From assembly GCA_018397055.1 (NCBI GenBank), contig JAGTQS010000073.1, positions 1 through 6,349 of the forward strand: DNA of 6,349 bases. The letters are read 5' to 3'. The translations under genes were made by a program, and so were the position numbers. This stretch comes from Candidatus Bathyarchaeota archaeon (GTDB taxonomy: Archaea > Thermoproteota > Bathyarchaeia > Bathyarchaeales > DTEX01). Below, piece after piece: positions 1-6,040 of this stretch (the first letter of the stretch is position 1; every line of letters begins with the position of its first letter). The notes beneath the pieces are model-generated. The model saw only the letters and a program-made list of their open reading frames with translations, was not told the origin of the DNA and did not search any database.

Positions 1-60
1 CACCTCCGTCGTGTTATTTTGCACAGCACAAAGAGGCTGAGGGTAGCCCTAAAAAGCTAA
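1..60 (+). CDS. possible C-terminal tail of a gene entering from the left (partial)
   Basis: Frame 1 is open from the window edge to a TAA at 58-60 and would give 19 residues ending RLRVALKS, a basic tail. It is followed by roughly 60 bp of spacer before the next box A. Frame 3 is also open, to a TGA at 69-71, so the choice of frame is not secure. The piece is too short to assign a family, and the edge may equally be noncoding. Lysine and arginine richness is the only distinguishing property. Confidence 0.25.
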   Translation, partial: HLRRVILHSTKRLRVALKS

Positions 61-118
61 CCTACAATTGAACGCCACGAAAAAGTTTATCGCTACTGGT
101 GAATTCTGATAAAAAAGC

Positions 119-128
119 CTTTTATAGA
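119..128 (+). promoter_or_regulatory. candidate archaeal box A (TATA) for the coiled-coil gene
   Basis: CTTTTATAGA matches the archaeal TATA-box pattern. Transcription would start near 150, which is downstream of the ATG at 140 but upstream of the TTG at 182. The promoter position therefore supports the TTG start. It is predicted from sequence only. Confidence 0.45.
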
Positions 129-181
129 ATCCGTAAATAATGATAATTGTAACTATTGCGTTCTTGTATGGTGAGGAAATA

Positions 182-757
182 TTGGAAGATGAACAAATTA
201 AAAAGGTTGCGGAGCTTCGGGAGCTTCTTGAACAGCGAGTAAAAACCATGGAATTAGAGCTTCAAGGCTTACGTGTACTGCTTGATTATATTAATGAGCT
301 GTTGATTGAAAAAAGCTTTAAAAAAGCAGAAGAAATTGCAAAGCCTCCTCAAGTAACTGAGCTGAAGCCTCCTGTTACTCCTACCAAAGAGGAGGCTAGA
401 ATTATTCCTTTAAAAACGGATTCTGGCGTGTTGATGGCTAATTTCTATGCTGAGGGCAGTCAAATTAGGATTGTTCCGGAGCCTAATATGAAATTCAATG
501 TGAATACACCTCCATTCAATGCGTTTCTAATTGAAAAAATCTTAGGCAAAATGCAGGAAAGAGATAAGGAACTTGTAAGTCAAGGCAGACTGGTTCCTGA
601 AAAAGCGCTTTCTTACGAAATAAAAAAGGATAACGACGTACTGCAAGAAATTATTATTCGAAACTTGACGACTCAAAGAGAAAGAGAGGTTCGCTCTGCG
701 GCACGATGGACTCTTGAAAAGATGCTTGAGAAACAAAGCCAGCTTGGGACGTCTTAA
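182..757 (+). CDS. conserved-looking archaeal protein of unknown function with N-terminal coiled coil
   Basis: This 191-residue soluble protein has no signal peptide or membrane segment. I start it at TTG 182, not ATG 140, because GGTGAGG at 170-176 sits five bases before the TTG. The 14 extra codons from ATG 140 would also lie ahead of the predicted transcript start and encode a hydrophobic stretch that does not fit the rest. Residues about 4-47 form an amphipathic charged helix of coiled-coil type (KKVAELRELLEQRV), suggesting oligomerisation. A Pro/Thr/Lys-rich linker follows at about 54-71. A compact alpha/beta-looking region occupies about 72-165 (PLKTDSG, FNVNTPPFNAFLIEKIL), and a charged C-terminal helix ends the protein (ARWTLEKMLEK). 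The layout resembles uncharacterised proteins I associate with Thaumarchaeota and Bathyarchaeia, but I cannot name a family. No catalytic motif is visible. It stands alone, with its own promoter. Confidence is high that it is a gene and nil for function. Confidence 0.85.
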   Translation: MEDEQIKKVAELRELLEQRVKTMELELQGLRVLLDYINELLIEKSFKKAEEIAKPPQVTELKPPVTPTKEEARIIPLKTDSGVLMANFYAEGSQIRIVPEPNMKFNVNTPPFNAFLIEKILGKMQERDKELVSQGRLVPEKALSYEIKKDNDVLQEIIIRNLTTQREREVRSAARWTLEKMLEKQSQLGTS

Positions 758-886
758 CAAAAAAGATTTCGTGCTGTGGACTCAGTTGCGGGAAAAGCCA
801 TCATTCTCAACGAGTCAAAGTACCTCGATTACGTCATCGTCCACATACAGAGAAAGGCAAAAATGATATTTCAAGTTTTACCTTGA
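758..886 (+). other. in-frame open segment after the stop; possible gene remnant in a gene-free gap
   Basis: Directly after the TAA at 755-757 the same frame stays open for 42 codons to a TGA at 884-886. The translation contains a protein-like patch (AIILNESKYLDYVIVH). The only internal start candidates are GTG at 776 and ATG at 863, neither with a ribosome-binding site. It could be a decayed C-terminal fragment, a rarely used extension of the upstream protein, or chance. The patch slightly recalls the strand-helix that precedes HExxH in some metalloproteases, but no HExxH follows. The rest of the gap, to 1002, shows no credible gene. Its A-tracts at 759-764 and 859-863 would read as T-runs for the Lsm transcript on the minus strand and could end it. 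Confidence 0.2.
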
Positions 887-1002
887 AAAGTGTTAACCGT
901 GCAAGAAATGTTCACGTAAATTTGGCTTTCTGCGCTTGGGCAGCTATTATTTTTGGGTATAGAGACGGAATGTTGCTGAGTTGCCGGGTATTATTCCGAA
1001 CT

Positions 1003-1254
1003 TCAGCTGGCTTCTTTCTTCGTTGAGGCGTCAAGCGTTATGTAAAGTATGTTGTTTCCTCTAACGAGGATTTCCCCATAATGCGCAAGCATCTGACCGT
1101 CATAAAGTTCTGTTGCGCCGTCTAGAATTATGTTCATGTAGCTGTCGCAATGAACCATCGTGCCTTTGTATTCGATGCCGTTTTTTAGGGTTATGATGAT
1201 TGATGCGTTCATGTGCCTTGTTAACATGTTTAGTGGCTTCTTACTTGGTTCCAT
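1003..1254 (-). CDS. Lsm/Sm-like archaeal protein (SmAP)
   Basis: This 83-residue protein belongs to the Sm fold family, which forms hexameric or heptameric rings that bind U-rich RNA and act in cytoplasmic RNA metabolism. Both family motifs are visible. Sm1 covers about residues 18-45, with the strand pattern IIITLKNGIEYKG and the D-x-Y-M-N signature (DSYMNIIL) where Asp and Asn contact RNA. Sm2 covers about 61-73 as GEILVRGNNILYI, containing the RG-N signature. The 17-residue N-terminal helix segment and the short Lys/Glu/Ser tail are normal for single-domain archaeal SmAPs. The ATG is preceded by no good Shine-Dalgarno, and the predicted leader is about 25 bases. It is transcribed divergently from the M48 protease gene. 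Archaea often carry two or three SmAP paralogues; which one this is cannot be told from sequence alone. The fold assignment is firm. Confidence 0.95.
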   Translation of the reverse strand: MEPSKKPLNMLTRHMNASIIITLKNGIEYKGTMVHCDSYMNIILDGATELYDGQMLAHYGEILVRGNNILYITLDASTKKEAS

Positions 1255-1290
1255 AAGCCAATCGCCGAATTAATTGATGTAACACAATTC

Positions 1291-1312
1291 AAGCTTTCAA
1301 TATAAAAAGCTT
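1291..1312 (-). promoter_or_regulatory. Lsm promoter: box A inside a perfect inverted repeat
   Basis: On the minus strand CTTTTTATA (1301-1309) is a good box A, predicting a start near 1279 and a leader of about 25 bases. The element is embedded in AAGCTTT (1291-1297) and AAAGCTT (1306-1312), perfect 7-bp inverted arms with an 8-base spacer. The symmetry could mark a regulator site that covers the TATA box, or be chance in A/T-rich DNA. The promoter call is sound; the operator idea is speculative. Confidence 0.5.
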
Positions 1313-1382
1313 ATCGATGAGAGTTCCCAGCATTCTAAGTTCAGGGAAAACTGCACCACGCTGCAACCTTTCGATTAAGGCA

Positions 1383-1392
1383 CATTTATAAG
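1383..1392 (+). promoter_or_regulatory. candidate box A for the M48 protease gene
   Basis: CATTTATAAG lies about 36 bases before the ATG at 1423. The usual 25-27 base spacing puts the transcript start near 1413, so the leader would be about 10 bases or the message nearly leaderless. This fits the lack of a clear Shine-Dalgarno site. Confidence 0.45.
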
Positions 1393-1422
1393 AGATGATT
1401 ACACCATATTTGGCAGAGAAGA

Positions 1423-2883
1423 ATGTCTATGGAAACTTCCTATCCGACGCCGATCTCTTTCACGATACATACGGAAGTTGCTCCATCATACCTAAGCGAC
1501 CTACTGGTTTTTATTTACCAAGAATGCGTCCTTCCTTACTATTCACATTTTACGAACGTTGGAAAATGGGTTACTGAAGGAAGAGAAGTACTCACTTTCA
1601 CCCTTAACGATACGCGAGGTGCCTGGCAAATTGGTGTAGAGATTTCAGCCACAAATCCAATTGAAGTTAAGCTAAGCCCTTATGGAAATCTGCCTCCAAA
1701 AATTCTTAACAGATTGAGAGAGGATTTGATTATCTCCATTCAGATGTTTGAGGAGAAAGTCCGCCGAAATACCCTTTATTTTGCATGGGTTCCAGAAAAC
1801 AGGGTTATTCCAGAAAAAATTGAGAACACGCGTAGGAAGGTTATTCGGCAAATTTTTATGGGAAACATGATATTTTTCTTTCTTATTTCCATTGTTTTAA
1901 GCTTTGCAGCTTTTATTATCATTACGGAGGTTCTTGACCTTCCAATAATTTATTTTCCGTTCATAATGGTTCTGTTCCAGTTTATCATAATACTTTTCTC
2001 TGATAAAATCATCGGAAGTATGGGAGACTGGTCCATTACACGGTCAAACCCAAATGTCTACATTTTGCAGTACCATATCCCGCCTGAACAAGTTGAAATA
2101 TTCAGGGACAAGAATATTCGCGATAAGCTTATGCAAATAAAAAGGGCAATTCAGAACAAGGCCTATGCTATGGGAAGGACGGTTGATGCCCAAATTGCTC
2201 AAGAAGCGTTTAGCGAACGTGGAATTAGCATCAAGCCGGAGAACATTGTGACGAAAACATTAAACGTTTACAGCATTGTTGAAAGAGCTGCTGCCAGGTT
2301 TAAGATGTCGGTGCCAAAAATTCGTCTGTCAAATATCATAGTACCGAATGCTGCTGCAACCGGTCCAAGTCCTAGGTTTGGCTTGGTTCTTATTACCACG
2401 GGTTTACTTGTGCAACTTGATGAAGACGAAATTTTTTCAGTCATTGGGCATGAGATGAGTCATGTGAAAAACAGAGACCCTATGGCGTTGTTCATACTTA
2501 CGTCGGCTGAGTATATTCTTAGGATATACTTTTGGTCGTACATCTACTTCTTTGGATTCTTTTACTTGATGTTCGCTCTTGGCGTCATCTATTTTATTGC
2601 TAAGTTTTTCGAAGCTAGGGCAGATCTTGACTCGGCTATTGCAATAGGGCAACCTGTGTTCTTGGCAAATGCTCTTCGAAAGATTGGGTACCGTAAGATT
2701 CAGCTCGAGAGGCTGCACTCAAATATAGCAGAAAGCTGGCTTGGATGGAATCCGCATCCGCCGATTTCCTTTAGAGTTGATAGGCTTGAAAGCTTGGATG
2801 AACCACAAAACATCAAGCATCCTTTCATAAAGTCAATTAAAGATTGTATAAATGGGCTTTTGGATGAATTAAGGCGAATCTAA
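1423..2883 (+). CDS. membrane-bound M48 family zinc metalloprotease (HtpX/Ste24-like) with extra N-terminal domain
   Basis: This 486-residue integral membrane protease is much longer than typical HtpX (about 280-320). The active site is HEMSH at residues 343-347, where the two His bind zinc and Glu344 is catalytic. The third zinc ligand is Glu397 in FEARAD, and the family's C-terminal H-P-P...R signature follows at 445 onward. Hydrophobic segments lie at about 148-168 and 174-196, and about 354-395 (one or two passes) between HExxH and Glu397, as in HtpX. Residues 1-140 are a soluble domain I do not recognise, rich in beta-strand and amphipathic patterns. Residues about 200-300 form a charged helical linker leading into the protease. 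The family degrades or clips membrane and misfolded proteins at the cytoplasmic face; the substrate here is unknown. The start could also be ATG 1429, two codons on. Neither start has a strong ribosome-binding site. It has its own promoter and is not coupled to its neighbours. Family assignment is firm; role is inferred. Confidence 0.93.
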   Translation: MSMETSYPTPISFTIHTEVAPSYLSDLLVFIYQECVLPYYSHFTNVGKWVTEGREVLTFTLNDTRGAWQIGVEISATNPIEVKLSPYGNLPPKILNRLREDLIISIQMFEEKVRRNTLYFAWVPENRVIPEKIENTRRKVIRQIFMGNMIFFFLISIVLSFAAFIIITEVLDLPIIYFPFIMVLFQFIIILFSDKIIGSMGDWSITRSNPNVYILQYHIPPEQVEIFRDKNIRDKLMQIKRAIQNKAYAMGRTVDAQIAQEAFSERGISIKPENIVTKTLNVYSIVERAAARFKMSVPKIRLSNIIVPNAAATGPSPRFGLVLITTGLLVQLDEDEIFSVIGHEMSHVKNRDPMALFILTSAEYILRIYFWSYIYFFGFFYLMFALGVIYFIAKFFEARADLDSAIAIGQPVFLANALRKIGYRKIQLERLHSNIAESWLGWNPHPPISFRVDRLESLDEPQNIKHPFIKSIKDCINGLLDELRRI

Positions 2884-2931
2884 GCGTTGAGCTGTTCTTA
2901 GTAAGACTTGATAGTTAAGTCGAGTGTTAAG

Positions 2932-2940
2932 CTTATTATA
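2932..2940 (+). promoter_or_regulatory. candidate box A for the beta-glucuronidase gene
   Basis: CTTATTATA lies in the 105-bp gap after the protease gene and predicts a transcript start near 2963, giving a leader of about 26 bases that still includes the Shine-Dalgarno site. This suggests transcription independent of the protease gene. No sugar-responsive operator repeat is obvious here. Confidence 0.45.
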
Positions 2941-2974
2941 TTCTTGTTGTATGAACTATTGTTGAATTAACATT

Positions 2975-2980
2975 AAGGAG
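2975..2980 (+). promoter_or_regulatory. strong ribosome-binding site of the beta-glucuronidase
   Basis: AAGGAG stands eight bases before ATG 2989 and fixes that start. It is one of the clearest Shine-Dalgarno sites in the window. Confidence 0.7.
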
Positions 2981-2988
2981 ACTTCATA

Positions 2989-4746
2989 ATGCTGTTTGAT
3001 GCTGAATTAGGTCGTGAAATGGTTGACCTATCAGGGTTCTGGCATTTTAGAATTGATCCTGGAAATAAAGGTGAAGATGAGAAATGGTTTGAACAAACAT
3101 CATTTAATGGATGGGATAAAATTTATGCTCCTGCCTCTTGGAATGAGCAGTCTTCTGAATACATGTGGTACATGGGAACGGCGTGGTATGCACGAACATT
3201 AAATGCGCCTTTGGGTTGGAGTGACAAATTAGTTTTTGTTGGTTTTGAGGGCGTGAACTACAGAGCTAAGGTTTGGGTGAACGGAATCTTCGTCGGTGAA
3301 CATGAGGGCGGTTTTACTCCTTTCGCGTTTAGAATTGAAAACGCGTTGAGGTTTGGTGAAAGAAACACGGTTGTTATAATGGTTGATGATACATTAACGA
3401 AAAAGACGGTTCCACCTGGTGAAGGAATGAACCAAACTTACTTCGACTTCTTCCATTACGGCGGCATCTACAGAGAAATATACGTGCTTGCAGTATCCAA
3501 AATTCACATAAAGGACATATGGGTTCGAACGAACATAAAAGATTCCGACGGCATACTTGACATAGACATTGAGGCTGTTAGTGAATTCGAAAAAGAGCGG
3601 TTCTGCAAAATATCCCTAAAGATCTTTGACGAAAACGAACTTGTGGCTGAAAGCCGCGTTAGTTATATGGCATCACCACACATGTCTAAGACGCTTTATC
3701 AGAAGATAATATTAAAAAGTGCAAAGTTCTGGAGCCCAGAGTCGCCACACCTATATACGCTTAGAACCAGCATACTCTACGAAGACAAGGAGATAGATAG
3801 AAAAGAGACAAGCTTTGGCATCAGAACAGTTAAGGTAGAAAACGGCAAAATATTACTCAATGGACGTCCAATCTTTCTCAAAGGTTGCGGCCGACATGAA
3901 GACTTCCCAGTTTTAGGTAAGGCTGTCCACGGCGCAGTTTTGAGGAAGGATTTTGGTTTGATGAAGGAACTTGGCTGTAACTCTTTCCGCACTTCGCATT
4001 ATCCGTATTCGAGAAGGCACCTTGACTTGGCGGACGAGTATGGGTTCCTCGTGATTCTCGAAATGCCGACTTGCGGTTTCAAAAGGGCCATTGGAAAGTT
4101 TGACGAACCGGAAATCGTTGAAAAAGTTAAACGTATGATGCAAGAGGCGATAAGGCGAGATAGGAACCGTCCTTCTGTAATTATGTATAGCTTGTTCAAT
4201 GAACCGGACAGTGGCTACGAGGATTTCAGATCTCTCCTTCAAGAAGCGAAGGATGCTGCTAAGAATGTTGATCCAACCAGACCGATAACTTTTGTTACTG
4301 ATAAACACTTGAGCGATGTCTGTCTTGACTTGGCCGATGTTCTCTGTCACAATTTCTATTTTGGTTGGTACACGCTGAGTGGAGATTTAGGAGATGCTGA
4401 AAAGAGGCTAAGTGAAACCTTAGACGAGATGCACAAGAAGTTTCCTGACAAACCAATCATTGTTACTGAGTTTGGCGCCGACGCGATTGACGGAATTCAT
4501 AAGAATCCGCCTGAAATGTGGTCAGAAGAATACCAAGGAGAGCTAATTAAGACTTATTGGAAAGTATTTTTAACTAAGAACTACGTCTTCGGTGGCCACA
4601 TTTGGAATTTCGCTGACTTCAGAGTTGGTCAAAGCACTTGGAGAACGACGCTTAATCGAAAAGGGATCTTTACAAGAACCCGTGATCCAAAAAGCGCAGT
4701 TAAGACCGTTAAGGAACTTTTTATGAATACACCTACATATCGGTAG
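2989..4746 (+). CDS. uidA: beta-glucuronidase, glycoside hydrolase family 2
   Basis: This 585-residue enzyme hydrolyses beta-D-glucuronides to glucuronate plus aglycone (or the next sugar) with retention. Domains in order are a jelly-roll sugar-binding domain (about 8-172), an Ig-like sandwich (about 175-280) and a TIM barrel (about 286-580), matching the Escherichia coli enzyme (603 residues). The acid/base is Glu405 in FNEPD and the nucleophile Glu494 in VTEFGAD. Other conserved sites are Asp153 (DFFHYGG), His337 (RTSHYPY), Tyr461 (FGWY), Trp539 (IWNFADF) and Arg552. The N-x-K motif at Asn556/Lys558 (NRKG) is known to bind the glucuronate carboxylate and argues against beta-galactosidase. 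The stretch between barrel strands after residue 360 is shorter than in E. coli, so the active-site loop typical of gut enzymes is missing. There is no signal peptide, so it should act in the cytoplasm on imported oligosaccharides or glycosides. No transporter or uronate pathway gene is adjacent. The family is best known in bacteria, so transfer is possible but not shown. Confidence 0.95.
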   Translation: MLFDAELGREMVDLSGFWHFRIDPGNKGEDEKWFEQTSFNGWDKIYAPASWNEQSSEYMWYMGTAWYARTLNAPLGWSDKLVFVGFEGVNYRAKVWVNGIFVGEHEGGFTPFAFRIENALRFGERNTVVIMVDDTLTKKTVPPGEGMNQTYFDFFHYGGIYREIYVLAVSKIHIKDIWVRTNIKDSDGILDIDIEAVSEFEKERFCKISLKIFDENELVAESRVSYMASPHMSKTLYQKIILKSAKFWSPESPHLYTLRTSILYEDKEIDRKETSFGIRTVKVENGKILLNGRPIFLKGCGRHEDFPVLGKAVHGAVLRKDFGLMKELGCNSFRTSHYPYSRRHLDLADEYGFLVILEMPTCGFKRAIGKFDEPEIVEKVKRMMQEAIRRDRNRPSVIMYSLFNEPDSGYEDFRSLLQEAKDAAKNVDPTRPITFVTDKHLSDVCLDLADVLCHNFYFGWYTLSGDLGDAEKRLSETLDEMHKKFPDKPIIVTEFGADAIDGIHKNPPEMWSEEYQGELIKTYWKVFLTKNYVFGGHIWNFADFRVGQSTWRTTLNRKGIFTRTRDPKSAVKTVKELFMNTPTYR

Positions 4747-4776
4747 TACTGCTGGCATTAACTTGATGTACGAAGT

Positions 4777-4800
4777 GTTTCCTTTGCCCAGTATTTTGTC
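4777..4800 (+). terminator. T-rich tract after the glucuronidase, possible archaeal terminator
   Basis: The 96-bp convergent gap between the glucuronidase and the transglutaminase-like gene carries a T-rich stretch (GTTTCCTTTG, then TATTTTGTC) about 30 bases after the stop. Archaeal termination often uses such tracts without a hairpin. There is no long uninterrupted T-run, so the call is weak. Confidence 0.3.
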
Positions 4801-4842
4801 TATAATTAAATGGAATCGCTGTCAACCGGCGTTGGTGTTATC

Positions 4843-5880
4843 CTAACAGTCAATTGGCGCTGCAGCTAATAGTTCCCATTGTCCAACCCAGTCTAAACCT
4901 TGGTCTTCAATTGTGTATTGCGGCTCAATTATTATCCATCTTCCAGACCTTAGCCCCATGCTTGTAAGGCTTGAATAATACCAGTAATCATAGTCTTCAC
5001 CTGACTCGTCTTGGCCTAAATCGTTTAGATGGACGAGAACCATGCAGTGGTATTGAGTCTCTCCGCCAGAGGGTTGATAGCTGAAGACGCCAATCGCAGA
5101 GTCTATGCCTACTGCTTCAAAAAGTGCGGCTGCCAGTATAGAGAAGTCATCGCAGTCGCCAGATTTGAAACTTAGAGTTTCGGGTGGAGCCAAGTAGACG
5201 TTGTCAAAGTCGTATTCGTAATGAATGTTTCGGCTGATGAAATCTAGGATTCTCCTGATTCTTTCCGTTGTGGAATGGTCCGTGTTTACCTGTATTAGGT
5301 TAATAACGGCGTCCATGATTTCCTCGGCCATATCGTAGCTGTGTTGTTCTACGTAACTGTAGAAACTGTTTTCAAGCGAAGTCCACTGAATAAGGCCTAA
5401 ACTATGTAGGGCCAAGTTGGCGGCAAACTGCATGTCTTGGGTTCTAGTCCACCATCTTTGTGGGCCATATTGTGTTCTCAGAGCATCGTAATATTGCGCT
5501 AGGCTGCTGCCCATTCTTAAGGTTGTTTCAATTTCATAGTCTTCCCAGAGACTGTCGTATTCATTCATGAGATCTTCATAATTTTCGAGGGCCAAAGTGT
5601 ATTCAAAGTCAAGGTCCAAATATTCACTCCATAATTCGTCGTAATCTTCCTGAAGCGAGTCATATTGGGTACTTAAAAGTGTATAATCAAGTTGCAGTTC
5701 ATCATAGGCATCGTTCAAGTCTGAATAGTCGCTTTGAAGATCAGAGTAGGCGTTCCTAAGGATGTTATATTTCCCGTTTAATTCAATACAACTTCCCTGA
5801 AGCTGTATGTAGAGTGCGAATAATGCTCCTGAAAAAACAATTAACACAACGATTGCAGCAACATAACTTTTTTGCTCCAT
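4843..5880 (-). CDS. membrane-anchored transglutaminase-like protein with Tyr-heptad coiled-coil stalk
   Basis: This 345-residue protein is predicted to face outside the cell. I start it at ATG 5880 because GGTGA (5893-5889) lies eight bases upstream. A TTG at 5904 would add eight residues but has no ribosome-binding site and lies ahead of the predicted transcript start. Residues about 6-24 form one hydrophobic anchor. Residues 38-121 are 12 uninterrupted heptads, each starting with Tyr and nearly all with Leu at position 4, and strongly acidic. Residues about 150-340 are a transglutaminase-like (papain-fold) domain: Cys243 in SGDCDDF and His278 in YHCMVLVH are the first two triad residues. 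The third appears to be Glu319 in IIIEPQ, where Asp is usual. Archaeal members are generally uncharacterised and may be proteases or amidases rather than crosslinkers. Cys31, Cys279 and the C-terminal Cys345 are also present. The gene is convergent with the glucuronidase and has its own promoter. Fold is firm; substrate is unknown. Confidence 0.9.
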   Translation of the reverse strand: MEQKSYVAAIVVLIVFSGALFALYIQLQGSCIELNGKYNILRNAYSDLQSDYSDLNDAYDELQLDYTLLSTQYDSLQEDYDELWSEYLDLDFEYTLALENYEDLMNEYDSLWEDYEIETTLRMGSSLAQYYDALRTQYGPQRWWTRTQDMQFAANLALHSLGLIQWTSLENSFYSYVEQHSYDMAEEIMDAVINLIQVNTDHSTTERIRRILDFISRNIHYEYDFDNVYLAPPETLSFKSGDCDDFSILAAALFEAVGIDSAIGVFSYQPSGGETQYHCMVLVHLNDLGQDESGEDYDYWYYSSLTSMGLRSGRWIIIEPQYTIEDQGLDWVGQWELLAAAPIDC

Positions 5881-5888
5881 TACCTCTT

Positions 5889-5893
5889 TCACC
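5889..5893 (-). promoter_or_regulatory. ribosome-binding site that decides the ATG 5880 start
   Basis: On the minus strand AAGGTGA leaves eight bases to ATG 5880 and complements the archaeal 16S 3' end. The alternative TTG at 5904 has only unrelated sequence upstream. Confidence 0.65.
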
Positions 5894-5916
5894 TTGTTTA
5901 CCAATTAGTCGTCTTT

Positions 5917-5928
5917 GGATATATGCCT
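5917..5928 (-). promoter_or_regulatory. proximal box A candidate for the transglutaminase-like gene
   Basis: On the minus strand GGCATATATCC predicts a transcript start near 5896, giving a leader of about 16 bases that just contains the Shine-Dalgarno site. It lies close enough to be the main promoter. Confidence 0.4.
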
Positions 5929-5945
5929 TTATCGAAGCCATCAAA

Positions 5946-5976
5946 GAAAAAATCAATGTCATTTCAATATTTTTTC
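5946..5976. repeat. A/T-rich inverted repeat upstream of the transglutaminase-like gene
   Basis: GAAAAAAT (5946-5953) and ATTTTTTC (5969-5976) are perfect 8-bp inverted arms separated by 15 bases. In RNA the stem would be weak, as only two of its pairs are not A-U within a run. As DNA it could bind a dimeric regulator between the two candidate promoters. Chance is a real alternative in A/T-rich DNA. Confidence 0.35.
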
Positions 5977-6030
5977 CTGTAATAGTCAACAAACGAACGA
6001 TGTTTAGGTGTAAGTTGCCGAGGGGGAGGG

Positions 6031-6040
6031 CTATATATAG
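6031..6040. promoter_or_regulatory. palindromic TATA element next to a G-rich tract
   Basis: CTATATATAG is a perfect palindrome and could be a box A in either direction. Read to the left it would start transcription near 6008 and give the transglutaminase-like mRNA a leader of nearly 130 bases. Read to the right it would start near 6062, with the helix-turn-helix gene about 160 bases further. The flank at 6020-6030 is all G and A on the plus strand. Which direction is used cannot be told. Confidence 0.4.

Noticed and set aside
140..181. ATG 140 as the start of the coiled-coil protein
   Set aside because: No ribosome-binding site precedes it, it lies upstream of the predicted transcript start, and a strong GGTGAGG is correctly spaced for TTG 182.
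763..1026. Open plus-strand frame of about 87 codons with a Cys/His-rich beginning (CCGLSCGKSHH)
   Set aside because: It has no start codon near its beginning, runs antisense into the Lsm gene, and the Cys cluster does not form a metal-binding spacing pattern. Likely chance.
1314..1382. Possible C/D box RNA because of a CGATGA start
   Set aside because: I found no matching CTGA D box at a proper distance and no internal C'/D' pair.
2437..2718. 93-codon minus-strand frame inside the protease gene
   Set aside because: It is antisense to the HExxH region, with no ribosome-binding site and no recognisable domain.
3913..4350. 145-codon minus-strand frame inside the glucuronidase gene
   Set aside because: It is entirely antisense to the conserved catalytic barrel; an open frame arises as a shadow of the coding strand.
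5881..5904. TTG 5904 as the start of the transglutaminase-like protein
   Set aside because: It lacks a Shine-Dalgarno site, while GGTGA is eight bases before ATG 5880, and the proximal box A would start the message downstream of the TTG.
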